Positions 52,486 to 61,731 are shown, counted from the stretch's first letter. The stretch: DNA of 64,000 bases from HGM11525 sp036307445 (GCA_036307445.1 JAXJXP010000037.1:1-64000); one strand, 5' to 3'. Notes: generated by a model from the letters alone, not told the origin. Numbers and translations: made by a program.

Positions 52486-52533
52486 TCATAAGAGCAATTG
52501 GAAAAGAATATAAATTCAAGAGGAGGCGGTTGT

Positions 52534-52788
52534 ATGCAGAACAGCAATGATTTAAGACGTAAAATAGTGATAGACATTCATAATGCCGAAAAATTAGGAA
52601 TGGTAAATGATATTGATGTTGATATAGGAACAGGGAAGATTAATGCAATTATTCTGCCGCCTAAGGATTTGCTTTCTAATATTTTTACAAGAGGCAGAGA
52701 AAGGGTAATACCTTGGAATGCAGTTAAAGCGGTTGGCAGAGAGTTTATACTTGTGGACTGTGCAGGTATTGTTGAATTGTTATCTTAA
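52534..52788 (+). CDS. YlmC/YmxH family sporulation protein (PRC barrel)
   Basis: 84-residue PRC-barrel protein: RRKIVIDIHNAEKLGMVNDI at the start and VIPWNAVKAVGREFILVD near the end. Family members are linked with sporulation in Bacillus and Clostridia but have no clear activity. An in-frame ATG exists at 52498, but AGGAGG nine bases before 52534 decides the start. It precedes nrdR. I could not fix its promoter. Confidence 0.82.
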   Translation: MQNSNDLRRKIVIDIHNAEKLGMVNDIDVDIGTGKINAIILPPKDLLSNIFTRGRERVIPWNAVKAVGREFILVDCAGIVELLS

Positions 52789-52804
52789 TGTAACATTCAC
52801 GTTA

Positions 52805-52833
52805 TTGAAAAGTTATCATATTTAATGTATAAT
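52805..52833 (+). promoter_or_regulatory. nrdR-mnmE promoter
   Basis: TTGAAA (52805-52810), 17 bases, TATAAT (52828-52833). Confidence 0.75.
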
Positions 52834-52885
52834 ATATATTAAGAAATTCTATCGGAATATACCAAAGCCGAAAGGAGAACCGATT

Positions 52886-53344
52886 ATGAGATGTCCTTAT
52901 TGCGGATTTGAAGAAAGTAAAGTAATTGACTCAAGACCGACCGAGGAGGGCGGTGCTATCCGCCGCCGCAGAGAGTGTCTTAAATGTCAGAAAAGATTTA
53001 CAACATACGAAAAGCTTGAAACTATTTCTCTTGCTGTTATAAAGCAGGACAATTCTCGTCAACCTTATGACAGAGGCAAGGTTTTAAGAGGTCTTATGCG
53101 TGCTTGCGAAAAAAGACCTATTTCAATTGCTCAGATGGAAAAGATTTCCGATGACATAGAAAGCGAGCTTTATCAGTCGATGGTTAAAGAGGTCACCTCT
53201 ACCGAAATAGGTGAGAAGGTTATGGCACATCTTAAAGAGCTTGACGAGGTTGCATATGTGCGTTTTGCATCTGTGCATAAGCACTTCTCAGACATAGAAA
53301 CCTTTATGCATGCACTAAAAGAGTTAAGACCTGACAGCAAATAA
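52886..53344 (+). CDS. nrdR: Transcriptional repressor NrdR
   Basis: Repressor of ribonucleotide reductase genes. Of 152 residues, the N-terminal zinc ribbon has C3-P-Y-C6 and ECLKCQKRF with the second cysteine pair, plus the DNA-binding RRRREC; from about 49 an ATP-cone domain (VIKQDNSRQPYDRGKVLRGL) senses ATP/dATP. GAAAGGAGAAC precedes the ATG. mnmE follows 19 bases downstream in the same transcript. No nrd genes are in the window. Confidence 0.95.
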   Translation: MRCPYCGFEESKVIDSRPTEEGGAIRRRRECLKCQKRFTTYEKLETISLAVIKQDNSRQPYDRGKVLRGLMRACEKRPISIAQMEKISDDIESELYQSMVKEVTSTEIGEKVMAHLKELDEVAYVRFASVHKHFSDIETFMHALKELRPDSK

Positions 53345-53363
53345 AACTAAAGGAACAAAAAAT

Positions 53364-54704
53364 ATGGATAACAGAACAATCGCGGCAATCTCGACACCAC
53401 AGGGAGTGGGCGGGATTGCCGTTATCCGCATAAGCGGAGAAAATGCAATCGGTATTGCTGACAAAGTTTTTAAAGGTAAAATCAGCCTTTTGAATGCTCA
53501 AAGCCATACCATTCATTATGGCAAAATTATTAGTGATAACAAAATTATTGATGAGGTGCTCGTTACTGTGATGCGTGCACCTAAAACCTTTACCCGTGAA
53601 GATGTTGTGGAGATAAGTACGCACGGAGGTTTTGTTGCGTCAAGACTGGTTCTTGATGCTCTTTTTGCTGCAGGTGCTGTTCCTGCTTTGGCGGGAGAGT
53701 TTACAAAACGTGCGTTTATGAGCGGTAGAATTGACCTTTCGCAAGCGGAAGCAGTAATAGATATTATAAATGCAAAAACTGACCTTGCGCAAAAGAATGC
53801 TCTGTCTCAGGCTGGTGGGCATCTTACAAAGAGAATTGACGGGATAAGAAGTTCTCTTGTATCCCTTGCTGCTGCAATGCAGGTATCAATAGACTATCCA
53901 GACGAGGATTTGGAGGATATGACAATTGATGAAATATCCGAAACACTAAAGAAGGCTTTTGCAGATATAACCGCTCTTTCGAATACCGCATCTCGAGGAA
54001 GACTCTTGAAAAACGGCATTAGAACAGCTATAATTGGAAGACCAAATGTCGGAAAGTCCTCTCTTCTTAATTATCTCGCCATGGAGGAAAGAGCAATTGT
54101 AACGGATATAGCAGGTACTACCCGTGATGTTATAGAAGAGTCGGTAGATTTAGACGGAGTTCCGCTCATACTGCTTGACACAGCAGGCATAAGAAGTACA
54201 GCTGACGTTGTTGAAAAAATAGGCGTTGAAAGGTCGCTTAAGTATATTGATGAGGCAGAGCTTGTTCTGCTTGTCCTCGATGCTAAAGAAGGATTAACTG
54301 CTCAAGACGTTGACTTGCTTGATAAAACCGCAAATGTAAAAAGAATAGTCCTTATAAATAAGACAGATGATGCAGAAAGCTTTGAATTTGATGGAGCAAT
54401 CAGAATTTCGGCACTTACCGGTGCGGGAATACCTGAGCTTTCGTCGAGAATTAAAGAAATGTACAACCTTGGAGTAATCGGCGAAAATGAGGTAACAATT
54501 ACAAATGAACGACAGGTAGCAGCGCTACTTCGTGCGAAAGCTGCAGTTGAACGTGCAATAAATGCTCTTTCAGAAGGTATTGCTCAGGACTTTGCTGCGC
54601 TTGATATAAACGAAGCTTTAGATGCTCTCGGAGAAATTGACGGAAGAACTGTTTCGGAGGATATTGTTTCAGATATATTTAAAGGCTTTTGTGTAGGTAA
54701 ATGA
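53364..54704 (+). CDS. mnmE: tRNA modification GTPase MnmE
   Basis: Works with MnmG to make the cmnm5U34 modification. The 446 residues have an N-terminal formyl-THF-binding domain (DNRTIAAISTPQGVGGIAVI), a helical domain, an inserted G domain with GRPNVGKSSLLN near 223, DTAGIR near 270 and NKTD near 332, and the C-terminal catalytic FCVGK (usually FCIGK). AAAGGAAC precedes the ATG. Its partner mnmG lies 21 kb away in this window rather than beside it. Confidence 0.95.
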   Translation: MDNRTIAAISTPQGVGGIAVIRISGENAIGIADKVFKGKISLLNAQSHTIHYGKIISDNKIIDEVLVTVMRAPKTFTREDVVEISTHGGFVASRLVLDALFAAGAVPALAGEFTKRAFMSGRIDLSQAEAVIDIINAKTDLAQKNALSQAGGHLTKRIDGIRSSLVSLAAAMQVSIDYPDEDLEDMTIDEISETLKKAFADITALSNTASRGRLLKNGIRTAIIGRPNVGKSSLLNYLAMEERAIVTDIAGTTRDVIEESVDLDGVPLILLDTAGIRSTADVVEKIGVERSLKYIDEAELVLLVLDAKEGLTAQDVDLLDKTANVKRIVLINKTDDAESFEFDGAIRISALTGAGIPELSSRIKEMYNLGVIGENEVTITNERQVAALLRAKAAVERAINALSEGIAQDFAALDINEALDALGEIDGRTVSEDIVSDIFKGFCVGK

Positions 54705-54716
54705 TGCATAAATGTA

Positions 54717-54755
54717 TAAAAACTGCCGAATTTTGCATATTTGGCAGTTTTTATC
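54717..54755 (+). terminator. Terminator of mnmE
   Basis: AAAACTGCCGAAT / ATTTGGCAGTTTT hairpin with T-run. Confidence 0.8.
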
Positions 54756-54764
54756 GAAAAAGAC

Positions 54765-54793
54765 TTGCATAATTAGTTAAATTTTGATATGAT
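54765..54793 (+). promoter_or_regulatory. Promoter of the amino acid ABC operon
   Basis: TTGCAT (54765-54770), 17 bases, TATGAT (54788-54793). Confidence 0.7.
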
Positions 54794-54832
54794 AAGACAG
54801 TAAATATTGAAATTTAACGAGGAGGTTTTTCT

Positions 54833-55543
54833 TTGGAAAGCATTTCTTTGTGGTTTGATTCCGTTGGTGCGTGGATTTATGACGGAATATATTCCACATT
54901 TATAGTAGACGGCAGATGGGTGTGGTTTTTAAATGGTATTAAAAACACATTGCTGATTTCCTTGTTCTCGGTATTGCTTGGTATGGTATTAGGACTTGTA
55001 ACGGCACTTTTCCGTCTGTCAAATTCAAAGGTATTAAAAGCAATTGGCGGAACATATGTTGACGTGATAAGAGGTACACCTACTATGGTGCAGCTGCTTA
55101 TTATATATTATGTAATTTTTGCACCTGTACCTATACCAAAGATGTTGGTGGGTATAATAGCATTTGGTATAAATTCAGGTGCATATATTGCAGAAATTGT
55201 ACGAGGCGGAATACTTTCAGTTAACAAAGGTCAGACGGAAGCAGGAAGGTCTTTGGGCCTTACAAATGCACAGACTATGACCTTTATAATTATTCCTCAG
55301 GCGGTTAAAAACATTCTGCCTGCACTTGCGAATGAGTTTATCGTGCTTATTAAGGAAACTGCAGTTATCGGTATGGTTGACAACTTAGACCTTGTCGGTG
55401 CTGCCAAAAAGGTACAAAGCCGTACTTATGACTATTTCTGGCCGCTTATATCAATTGCAGTTATTTATTATGTTGTGATTAAATTTTTGTCCATACTGCT
55501 CAACCGTTTTGAAGCGAGTCTGAGAAAATCGGACGTTAGATAA
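54833..55543 (+). CDS. Polar amino acid ABC transporter permease
   Basis: Membrane subunit of the His/Glu/Gln/Arg family, 236 residues and about five membrane segments: NGIKNTLLISLFSVLLGMVL near 36-55 and the ATPase-contact EAA loop EAGRSLGLTNAQTMTFIIIP near 141. The start is TTG, set by GAGGAGG seven bases upstream; no ATG is available near. First gene of a permease-ATPase-binding-protein operon. A dedicated amino acid cannot be named. Confidence 0.9.
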   Translation: MESISLWFDSVGAWIYDGIYSTFIVDGRWVWFLNGIKNTLLISLFSVLLGMVLGLVTALFRLSNSKVLKAIGGTYVDVIRGTPTMVQLLIIYYVIFAPVPIPKMLVGIIAFGINSGAYIAEIVRGGILSVNKGQTEAGRSLGLTNAQTMTFIIIPQAVKNILPALANEFIVLIKETAVIGMVDNLDLVGAAKKVQSRTYDYFWPLISIAVIYYVVIKFLSILLNRFEASLRKSDVR

Positions 55544-55555
55544 AAGGAGAAAATT

Positions 55556-56278
55556 ATGATTAAGGTAAATAATCTTCATAAGCATTTTGGTAAGCTTGAA
55601 GTGCTTAATGGAATTGATGAACATATTAAGCCCGGTGAAAAGGTGGTTGTAATCGGACCGTCAGGCTCGGGTAAGAGTACATTTTTAAGATGTCTCAATT
55701 TGCTTGAAACGCCAACAAAGGGTGATATTTATATCGATGGTGAGTGCATTACCCAAAAGGGCAGTAACGTAAACAAAATCAGAGAGAAGATGGGAATGGT
55801 GTTCCAGCAGTTTAATCTGTTCCCGCATTTAACTATTCTTGATAACATCACACTTGCACCGATTAAGGTTAAGAAGATGTCAAAGCCTGATGCTGAGAAA
55901 CTTGCTATGGAGCTTTTGGAGCGTGTAGGTCTTGTTGATAAAGCTAACGCATATCCTGCACAGCTTTCGGGCGGTCAGCAGCAAAGAATTGCTATTGCAC
56001 GTGCACTTGCTATGAACCCTGAAATTATGCTCTTTGACGAGCCGACATCAGCGCTTGACCCTGAGATGGTTGGCGAAGTTCTTGAGGTTATGAAGGGTTT
56101 GGCAGAAGCAGGTATGACAATGGTTGTTGTAACACACGAAATGGGATTTGCACGCGAGGTTGCGTCAAGAGTTCTCTTTATGGATCAGGGTGTTGTGGTT
56201 GAACAGGGAACACCTGAGGAAGTGTTTAACAATCCGCAGAATGAACGTACTAAGTCTTTCTTAAGTAAAGTTCTTTAA
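55556..56278 (+). CDS. Polar amino acid ABC transporter ATPase
   Basis: 240-residue GlnQ-like ATP-binding subunit. Walker A GPSGSGKST near 38, Q-loop FQQFNLFPHL near 84, signature LSGGQQQRIAIARALA near 138 and Walker B LFDEPTSALDPE near 160 are all intact, and the H-loop is VVVTHEM. It follows the permease by 12 bases with AAAGGAGAAA as ribosome site. Confidence 0.95.
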   Translation: MIKVNNLHKHFGKLEVLNGIDEHIKPGEKVVVIGPSGSGKSTFLRCLNLLETPTKGDIYIDGECITQKGSNVNKIREKMGMVFQQFNLFPHLTILDNITLAPIKVKKMSKPDAEKLAMELLERVGLVDKANAYPAQLSGGQQQRIAIARALAMNPEIMLFDEPTSALDPEMVGEVLEVMKGLAEAGMTMVVVTHEMGFAREVASRVLFMDQGVVVEQGTPEEVFNNPQNERTKSFLSKVL

Positions 56279-56340
56279 GTTTATAACGTCCAAAAGACGC
56301 TATAATAGATAATTTCTTGTAAAAACAGGAGGAAAGAAAA

Positions 56341-57108
56341 ATGAAAAAGAGTATTTTGAAGTTTGCAGCACTTTCTGTTGCGGCAGTTCTTAGTGCAGGT
56401 CTTATGACAGGCTGCGGCGAAGGCGCAAAGGACACACTTGTTATGGGTACAAACGCAGCTTTCGAGCCGTTTGAGTTCACAACAACAGAGGGCTTGGTAG
56501 GCGAATTTGACGGTATTGACGTTGCTATTGCGGTTGAGCTTGCAGAGTCAATGGGCAAAGAGCTCGTAATTGAGGATATGGAATTTGACGGTCTCTTGGC
56601 ATCTGTTCAGACAGGTAAGATTGATATGGCAGTTGCAGGTATGACAATTAAGCCTGAAAGACTTAAGAGCGTTGATTTCTCAATTCCTTACTACACAGCT
56701 ACACAGGTTATGGTAGTTGCTGCTGATAATACTGATATCACAAAGGCAGATGACCTCAAAAACAATAAGAAGGTCGGCGTTGTTCTCGGCTACACAGGCG
56801 ATTCTATCGTAACAGACGACCTCGCAATTGCAGAAGAGAATATTACTCGTGCTAACCGTGGTGTAGACGTTGTTCAGGATGTTAAGAACGGCAAGCTCGA
56901 TGCAGTTGTTATCGACTCTTATACAGGTAAGGCTCTTGCTGAAAAGAATGGCTTGAAGGTTGTTGAGGACGCTGAAGCCTTTGAGGCTGAGGAGTATGCT
57001 ATTGCAGTTGCTAAGGGCAACACAGAGCTTCTTGATGCAATCAACACCAAGCTTGAAGAAATGCTTTCAAGTGGTAAGATTGAAGAAATCGCACAGAAGT
57101 ATAACTAA
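56341..57108 (+). CDS. Polar amino acid ABC transporter substrate-binding lipoprotein
   Basis: Family 3 solute-binding protein, 255 residues. Lipobox LMTGC gives lipidation at C25 after a typical signal peptide. Mature features are LVMGTNAAFEPFEF, GEFDGIDVAIAVELAESMGK, DGLLASVQTGKIDMAVAGMT and PYYTATQVMVV. It ends the operon and is followed by a strong terminator. Codon use (GCA, ACA, GAG) suggests strong expression. Confidence 0.94.
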   Translation: MKKSILKFAALSVAAVLSAGLMTGCGEGAKDTLVMGTNAAFEPFEFTTTEGLVGEFDGIDVAIAVELAESMGKELVIEDMEFDGLLASVQTGKIDMAVAGMTIKPERLKSVDFSIPYYTATQVMVVAADNTDITKADDLKNNKKVGVVLGYTGDSIVTDDLAIAEENITRANRGVDVVQDVKNGKLDAVVIDSYTGKALAEKNGLKVVEDAEAFEAEEYAIAVAKGNTELLDAINTKLEEMLSSGKIEEIAQKYN

Positions 57109-57123
57109 TACATAAATGATTTC

Positions 57124-57162
57124 GCTCCTATGGTGGTTTAGACTGCCATAGGAGTTTTTTTG
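57124..57162 (+). terminator. Terminator of the amino acid ABC operon
   Basis: CTCCTATGG / CCATAGGAG hairpin and T7. Confidence 0.85.
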
Positions 57163-57226
57163 ATTTAGTTAGAAATGCTTAATCCTGATAATTCAAATAT
57201 TAAAAAAAGAATATAAAATATAGTTA

Positions 57227-57255
57227 TTGCAATTCATTTTCTTGTGTGATATAAT
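57227..57255 (+). promoter_or_regulatory. galE promoter
   Basis: TTGCAA (57227-57232), 17 bases, TATAAT (57250-57255). Confidence 0.75.
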
Positions 57256-57316
57256 TTTATGCTAAGAGGATAGTATATATTGTAATATTCACTATGAAAA
57301 GGAAATGGTGAGAGAA

Positions 57317-58330
57317 ATGAAAATATTAGTTACCGGCGGTGCAGGTTACATAGGGAGTCATACCTGCGTTGAGTTATTAAATGCAGGCTACGAGATTGTA
57401 GTTATTGATAATCTCTGTAATTCTTGCGAAAAGAGTCTTGACGCAGTTAAGAAAATTACAGGGAAGGATTTCAAGTTTTATGAGGTTGACCTTCTCGATT
57501 ATGAGGGTACTGAAAAGGTCTTTAAAGAACACAAGTTTGATTCGGTTATCCATTTTGCCGGCTTGAAGGCGGTTGGCGAGTCAACAACAATGCCCTTAAG
57601 ATATTACCATAATAATATTACAGGAACACTTAATCTTGTTGATATTATGGAAAAGCATGAATGCTTCAATATAGTGTTCTCGTCCTCTGCAACAGTTTAC
57701 GGAATGCCAAAAACCGTGCCTATTTTGGAGAATTTCCCGCTTTCTACAACTAACCCGTACGGCTCAACCAAGCTGATGCTTGAGAATATCTTAACTGATG
57801 TATTCAAAGCAAACGATAAGTGGTCTGTTACACTTCTTAGATACTTCAACCCGATTGGCGCACATAAGAGCGGTACAATTGGTGAGGATCCTAAAGGTAT
57901 TCCTAACAACCTACTTCCTTATGTTGCTCAGGTTGCAGTTGGTAAGCTGGAAAAGGTACACGTTTTCGGTAATGATTACCCGACAGCAGACGGAACAGGT
58001 GTTCGTGATTATATCCACGTTGTAGACCTTGCTTTAGGACACCTTAAGGCAGTTGAGCATAAGACAGGAAAAGCGGGTGTGCATATCTTTAACCTCGGCA
58101 CAGGTAACGGATACTCTGTTTTACAGGTTATCAAAGCATTTGAAAAGGCTTGCGGTAAGGAAATTCCGTTCCAGATTGACCCAAGACGTCCCGGTGATAT
58201 TGCAGAATGTTATGCCGATGCTACCAAGGCTCTTAATGAGCTTGAGTGGAAGGCGGAACGTGAAATTGCCGAAATGTGTGAGGATAGCTGGAGATGGCAG
58301 TCAATGAATCCTAATGGCTTTAATGGGTAA
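57317..58330 (+). CDS. galE: UDP-glucose 4-epimerase
   Basis: Interconverts UDP-glucose and UDP-galactose for galactose use and surface sugars. The 337 residues have the NAD motif VTGGAGYIGSHT (5-16), the catalytic SSSATVYG serine region near 122 and the YGSTK tyrosine-lysine pair near 147, and the substrate part NLLPYVAQVAVGK. An ATG at 57305 adds MVRE; MKILVTGG at 57317 is the family's usual start. Ribosome site AAGGAA is shared, so the exact start is uncertain. Confidence 0.93.
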   Translation: MKILVTGGAGYIGSHTCVELLNAGYEIVVIDNLCNSCEKSLDAVKKITGKDFKFYEVDLLDYEGTEKVFKEHKFDSVIHFAGLKAVGESTTMPLRYYHNNITGTLNLVDIMEKHECFNIVFSSSATVYGMPKTVPILENFPLSTTNPYGSTKLMLENILTDVFKANDKWSVTLLRYFNPIGAHKSGTIGEDPKGIPNNLLPYVAQVAVGKLEKVHVFGNDYPTADGTGVRDYIHVVDLALGHLKAVEHKTGKAGVHIFNLGTGNGYSVLQVIKAFEKACGKEIPFQIDPRRPGDIAECYADATKALNELEWKAEREIAEMCEDSWRWQSMNPNGFNG

Positions 58331-58366
58331 AAAATCAGGTATTGCATTGCAATACCTGATTTTTTA
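58328..58366. terminator. Bidirectional terminator between galE and the small exported protein
   Basis: AAAAAATCAGGTATTGCA / TGCAATACCTGATTTTTT perfect palindrome. Confidence 0.85.
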
Positions 58367-58660
58367 TGATGTAAAGGTTAAATTCTCTTCGCTGAATACA
58401 TATACGCCGTCGCCTGCTGGGGTTACGGTCAAAAGGAGCTTTCTTGTTCCTTCGTCAATAATAGTTGTAAAGCTTTCACCGACTTGTTGAATAGAACTAT
58501 AGGTTGCACCAGGGTGGTTTTGTTCGACATAGTGAGAAACTGCACTATGTTCGTTGGAAAATTTGATGCGGTTAAAGATGCCGTAGCCTTTAATGGCACG
58601 GTAAGCACAAGCGACTGCAACGCCTGAAAGGGCGGCAAGTACGGATAATTTTTTCTTCAT
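58364..58660 (-). CDS. Small exported or membrane-anchored protein, unknown function
   Basis: 98 residues with an N-terminal hydrophobic stretch (KKLSVLAALSGVAVACAYRA, about 3-22) that could be a signal peptide or a single membrane anchor. The rest is a short mixed domain ending GDGVYVFSEENLTFTS. GGAGG and an 8-base spacer before the ATG at 58660 decide the start; a longer frame runs into rsmI. It is the last gene of the six-gene unit from 62558. No family recognised. Confidence 0.65.
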   Translation of the reverse strand: MKKKLSVLAALSGVAVACAYRAIKGYGIFNRIKFSNEHSAVSHYVEQNHPGATYSSIQQVGESFTTIIDEGTRKLLLTVTPAGDGVYVFSEENLTFTS

Positions 58661-58676
58661 AAAAATGGCCTCCTTA

Positions 58677-59516
58677 CTATTCCTGATGATATATGTTATA
58701 TACTTCACGCTTTGGCATATCTCTGTCTGTTGCACATTGCTTGATTGCTGATTTTTTGCCCATTCCTTCGTCTATCAGCTTATCAATGTGTTCGGTTATC
58801 GAAAGATTATCCCACCAGTTTTCTTCTTCCTGTACAGCTTCTGATGCACCCTCTATTACAAGCACATACTCGCCTCGTGGAGAGTTTTCTTCATAATATG
58901 AAACAGCTTCACCAATTGTCATACGCAGTATTTCCTCGTGCAGCTTGGTAAGCTCACGTGCAAGTGCAATTCTGCGGTTTTCACCAAAAGTTTTTGACAT
59001 ATCAGAAAGTGTGCTTTTGAGCTTATGTGGAGCTTCATAGAAAATAAGTGTTCTTGTATCATTCTTCACACTTGCAAGATGCTCGTGCCTGTGGCGGTTA
59101 TTCACCGACAAAAAGCCTTCAAAGCTGAATCTTGATGTAGGAAGACCTGACAGAATAAGTGCATTTATAGCCGCAACGGGTCCTGGTACAGATGTTACAT
59201 TTAAGTTGTTTTCAATACAAAGTGCCACCAAATCTTCGCCGGGGTCGGAAATGGCAGGTGTTCCTGCATCTGATACAAGGACGATGTTTTTTCCTTCTTT
59301 AAGAAGTGATATGAGGTATGTACCCTTTTCCTTCTTGTTATGCTCATGATAGCTTGTGAGTGGTTTGTGAATTTCAAAATGATTGAGTAGCTGAAGTGTA
59401 CGGCGAGTGTCTTCGCAGGCTATAATATCAGCTTCGTTGAATATTTCAAGGCAACGTGCCGATACATCGCCGAGGTTTCCTATCGGTGTTGCACATAAAT
59501 AAAGTGTTCCGCTCAC
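58677..59516 (-). CDS. rsmI: 16S rRNA (cytidine-1402-2'-O)-methyltransferase
   Basis: SAM-dependent methylase of the tetrapyrrole-methylase fold that modifies C1402 in the decoding centre. The 279 residues show GTLYLCATPIGNLGD at the start, ACEDTRRTLQLLNHF near 33, VSDAGTPAISDPG near 80 and VPGPVAAINALILSGLP near 109. It follows the trmN6-like gene by six bases, the common rsmI neighbour in Firmicutes. Confidence 0.94.
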   Translation of the reverse strand: MSGTLYLCATPIGNLGDVSARCLEIFNEADIIACEDTRRTLQLLNHFEIHKPLTSYHEHNKKEKGTYLISLLKEGKNIVLVSDAGTPAISDPGEDLVALCIENNLNVTSVPGPVAAINALILSGLPTSRFSFEGFLSVNNRHRHEHLASVKNDTRTLIFYEAPHKLKSTLSDMSKTFGENRRIALARELTKLHEEILRMTIGEAVSYYEENSPRGEYVLVIEGASEAVQEEENWWDNLSITEHIDKLIDEGMGKKSAIKQCATDRDMPKREVYNIYHQE

Positions 59517-59522
59517 TTTGGG

Positions 59523-60263
59523 CTATCTCCTTTCATATATATCTTTAAGTTCTTCTGTTTCACTGCCGTCCTCGTTATAAAGGACAAGCGGCGGGAGTAT
59601 TTTAAGCTCGTTGCCGCCTCTTAATAATCCGTCAATAAGAATAAGACTTGGTGAGCTTTGAGCTTTCGGGTGAACAAAACGTAAGCGTTTTGGCTCGATT
59701 TCGTACTTTCTCATAAGCGAAATTATATCAGTAAGTCTTGATGGGCGATGCACCATACAAAAATGTCCGCCGATTTTAAGCATAGATTCTGCCGCTTTAA
59801 TAACGTCCTCTAAGGTGCACGAAACCTCGTGTCTTGAAATATGCTTGGAATAATCCTCACATTCTATTCCACTACCGCATTTCATATACGGCGGATTGCA
59901 GGTAACAAGATTGAAGCTGCGTTTTGGAAAGATTGATGTAACATTCTTCAAATCACCGCAGTAAAGATTTACTTTATCTTCAAGATTGTTCGCATTTATG
60001 GAACGGACAGACATTTCGTGAATGTCTTCTTGTATTTCAAGACCGTATATTATTTTTGCTTTGCTCTTGTGCGAGAGCAGTATCGGTATAATTCCGCTCC
60101 CTGAGCAAAGGTCCAATGTACTGCTTGAGAGAATATCCCTTGCAAAATCAGAAAGTAAAACAGCGTCAGTTCCAAAGCGAAAGCCGTTCTGCTTCTGGAT
60201 AAGAACAAGGTCGTTTATCATCAACTGTTCAAGGGTTTCATCCTTGTTAATCATTTGCTGCAT
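59523..60263 (-). CDS. tRNA1(Val) adenine-37 N6-methyltransferase-like protein
   Basis: Methyltransferase of the YfiC/TrmN6 family. The 246 residues contain the SAM-binding LDLCSGSGIIPILLSHKS near 51 and the catalytic NPPYMKCGSG near 120. FRFGTDAVLLSDFA at the start is typical. The gene overlaps the fabZ 3' end; possible starts are TTG 60269, ATG 60263 and ATG 60254, none with a clear ribosome site, so translation is probably coupled to fabZ. The tRNA target is inferred from the family. Confidence 0.82.
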   Translation of the reverse strand: MQQMINKDETLEQLMINDLVLIQKQNGFRFGTDAVLLSDFARDILSSSTLDLCSGSGIIPILLSHKSKAKIIYGLEIQEDIHEMSVRSINANNLEDKVNLYCGDLKNVTSIFPKRSFNLVTCNPPYMKCGSGIECEDYSKHISRHEVSCTLEDVIKAAESMLKIGGHFCMVHRPSRLTDIISLMRKYEIEPKRLRFVHPKAQSSPSLILIDGLLRGGNELKILPPLVLYNEDGSETEELKDIYERR

Positions 60264-60687
60264 TGTCAATCACCGCAAAGCTGATTTCACCTGATGCTGC
60301 AACTGCGCCGTCAACAGTAGCTTTTACATTTGCTTTTCCCATACCGTGTCTGTACGTTACAAGCTCTGCTTCCAGTAAAAGTGTATCGCCCGGTACAACC
60401 TGACGTCTGAATTTCATTGAATTGATACCGGTAAATACTCCAAGCTTTCCCTTATTTTCGGGCAAAGACAACAACATTACCGCTCCAACCTGAGCCAGGC
60501 TTTCGACTATCAAAACGCCCGGCATAATGGGATTTGACGGAAAATGCCCCTGAAAAAACGGCTCGTTTACAGTTACATTCTTAATTCCAACTGCTCTTTT
60601 GCCCTCCTCCATTTCTGTGATTTTATCGACCAGCAAAAACGGATAGCGGTGGGGGAGAATTTTTTGAATATCAATGTTATTTATCAT
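60247..60687 (-). CDS. fabZ: 3-hydroxyacyl-ACP dehydratase FabZ
   Basis: Dehydrates 3-hydroxyacyl-ACP in fatty acid elongation. The 146 residues hold the hot-dog fold catalytic pair H48 (FQGHFPSNPIMPG) and E62 (GVLIVESLAQ), with LPHRYPFLLVD at the start. It is not with other fab genes; it follows an MreB-like gene by 24 bases and overlaps the trmN6-like gene. Confidence 0.95.
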   Translation of the reverse strand: MINNIDIQKILPHRYPFLLVDKITEMEEGKRAVGIKNVTVNEPFFQGHFPSNPIMPGVLIVESLAQVGAVMLLSLPENKGKLGVFTGINSMKFRRQVVPGDTLLLEAELVTYRHGMGKANVKATVDGAVAASGEISFAVIDNAAND

Positions 60688-60711
60688 TTTATTTAGTCCT
60701 TTCGGTAGTTA

Positions 60712-61731
60712 TCAGCTATGGTAAACTGTGTATAAATCCTTCGAGATTTTATCAATGCTTTCTATTGCACCTGCTAATCCGCGTATGACTGCATATTCGT
60801 TTTCAGGTGCTAAGAAAAGCTTCATTTCGGTATCAGTTTTAAGTCTTTGCACAAAACCTCGCATTGATGCCCCTGCACCTGTAAGGAGTATACCGTCCTC
60901 TACAATGTCTCCCAAAAGCTCGGAGGGTACAGAATCAACTGCAGACTTTAATGCTTCACAGATAGCATTTGATATGGGCATCATTGCATCAAGAAGCTCG
61001 TCGGAGGTTACTTTTATTTCGGTAGGAAGACCTGTTTTGAGGCTTGTTCCGCTTACTGTTGACGAGGATTTTTCGCCGGGGAAAACAGAGCCTGCTTCAA
61101 TCTTGCATCTTTCTGCCGTAAGGTACCCGATTGAAAGTGAGTGATAATCTCTCATATGTGCAATAACAGCATCGGTAAATGCGTTACCGGCAGTTTTGAA
61201 CGTGGAGAATGATGATAGTTGTCCTAATGATACTGATGCAAAATCACAGCAACCTCCGCCAATATCTGCAACCATAAGACCTCTTGCTAACATCACATCA
61301 CATTTAGCACCGATTGCAGCAGCTATCGGCGTTTCCATTATGTACACAACCCTTGCACCTGCGATGATTGCAGCATCACGGAGAGCTCTTCTTTCAACAT
61401 CTGTTGCGCCTGATGGAATTGACATAATTATTCTCGGCTTGATGATTGTTTTTGGGCAGGCTCTTCTTAAAAGGTCTTTTAAAAGCTCCTCTGCTAATGT
61501 GCAATCACTTATAACGCCATATGCAAGAGGAAATACTGCAGAAACTGATGCAGGAGTTCGTCCTAACATCTTAGATGCTTCGAGTCCTGTTGCTATGGTT
61601 TCGCCGCTTATTGTATCAAATGCTATCACAGACGGCTCGTCAAGGACAAGACCTCTGCCTTTTATGTAAATTCTTGTGTTGCTTGTACCGAAATCAATTG
61701 CTATGTCATTTGTTAATGTGTTAAAATCCAT
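60712..61731 (-). CDS. MreB-like actin homologue
   Basis: 339-residue bacterial actin. Phosphate 1 loop IAIDFGTSNTRIYIKGRG near 10-27, the middle SIPSGATDVERRALRDAA near 103-120, phosphate 2 ADIGGGCCDFASVSLG near 155, and adenosine motif LLTGAGASMRGF near 285. Phosphate 2 differs from the usual DIGGGTTEVAVISLGG, with CCDF in place of TTE, so it is a divergent paralogue (Mbl/MreBH-type) rather than the main MreB. No mreC or mreD follows. Likely role in cell shape. Confidence 0.85.
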   Translation of the reverse strand: MDFNTLTNDIAIDFGTSNTRIYIKGRGLVLDEPSVIAFDTISGETIATGLEASKMLGRTPASVSAVFPLAYGVISDCTLAEELLKDLLRRACPKTIIKPRIIMSIPSGATDVERRALRDAAIIAGARVVYIMETPIAAAIGAKCDVMLARGLMVADIGGGCCDFASVSLGQLSSFSTFKTAGNAFTDAVIAHMRDYHSLSIGYLTAERCKIEAGSVFPGEKSSSTVSGTSLKTGLPTEIKVTSDELLDAMMPISNAICEALKSAVDSVPSELLGDIVEDGILLTGAGASMRGFVQRLKTDTEMKLFLAPENEYAVIRGLAGAIESIDKISKDLYTVYHS

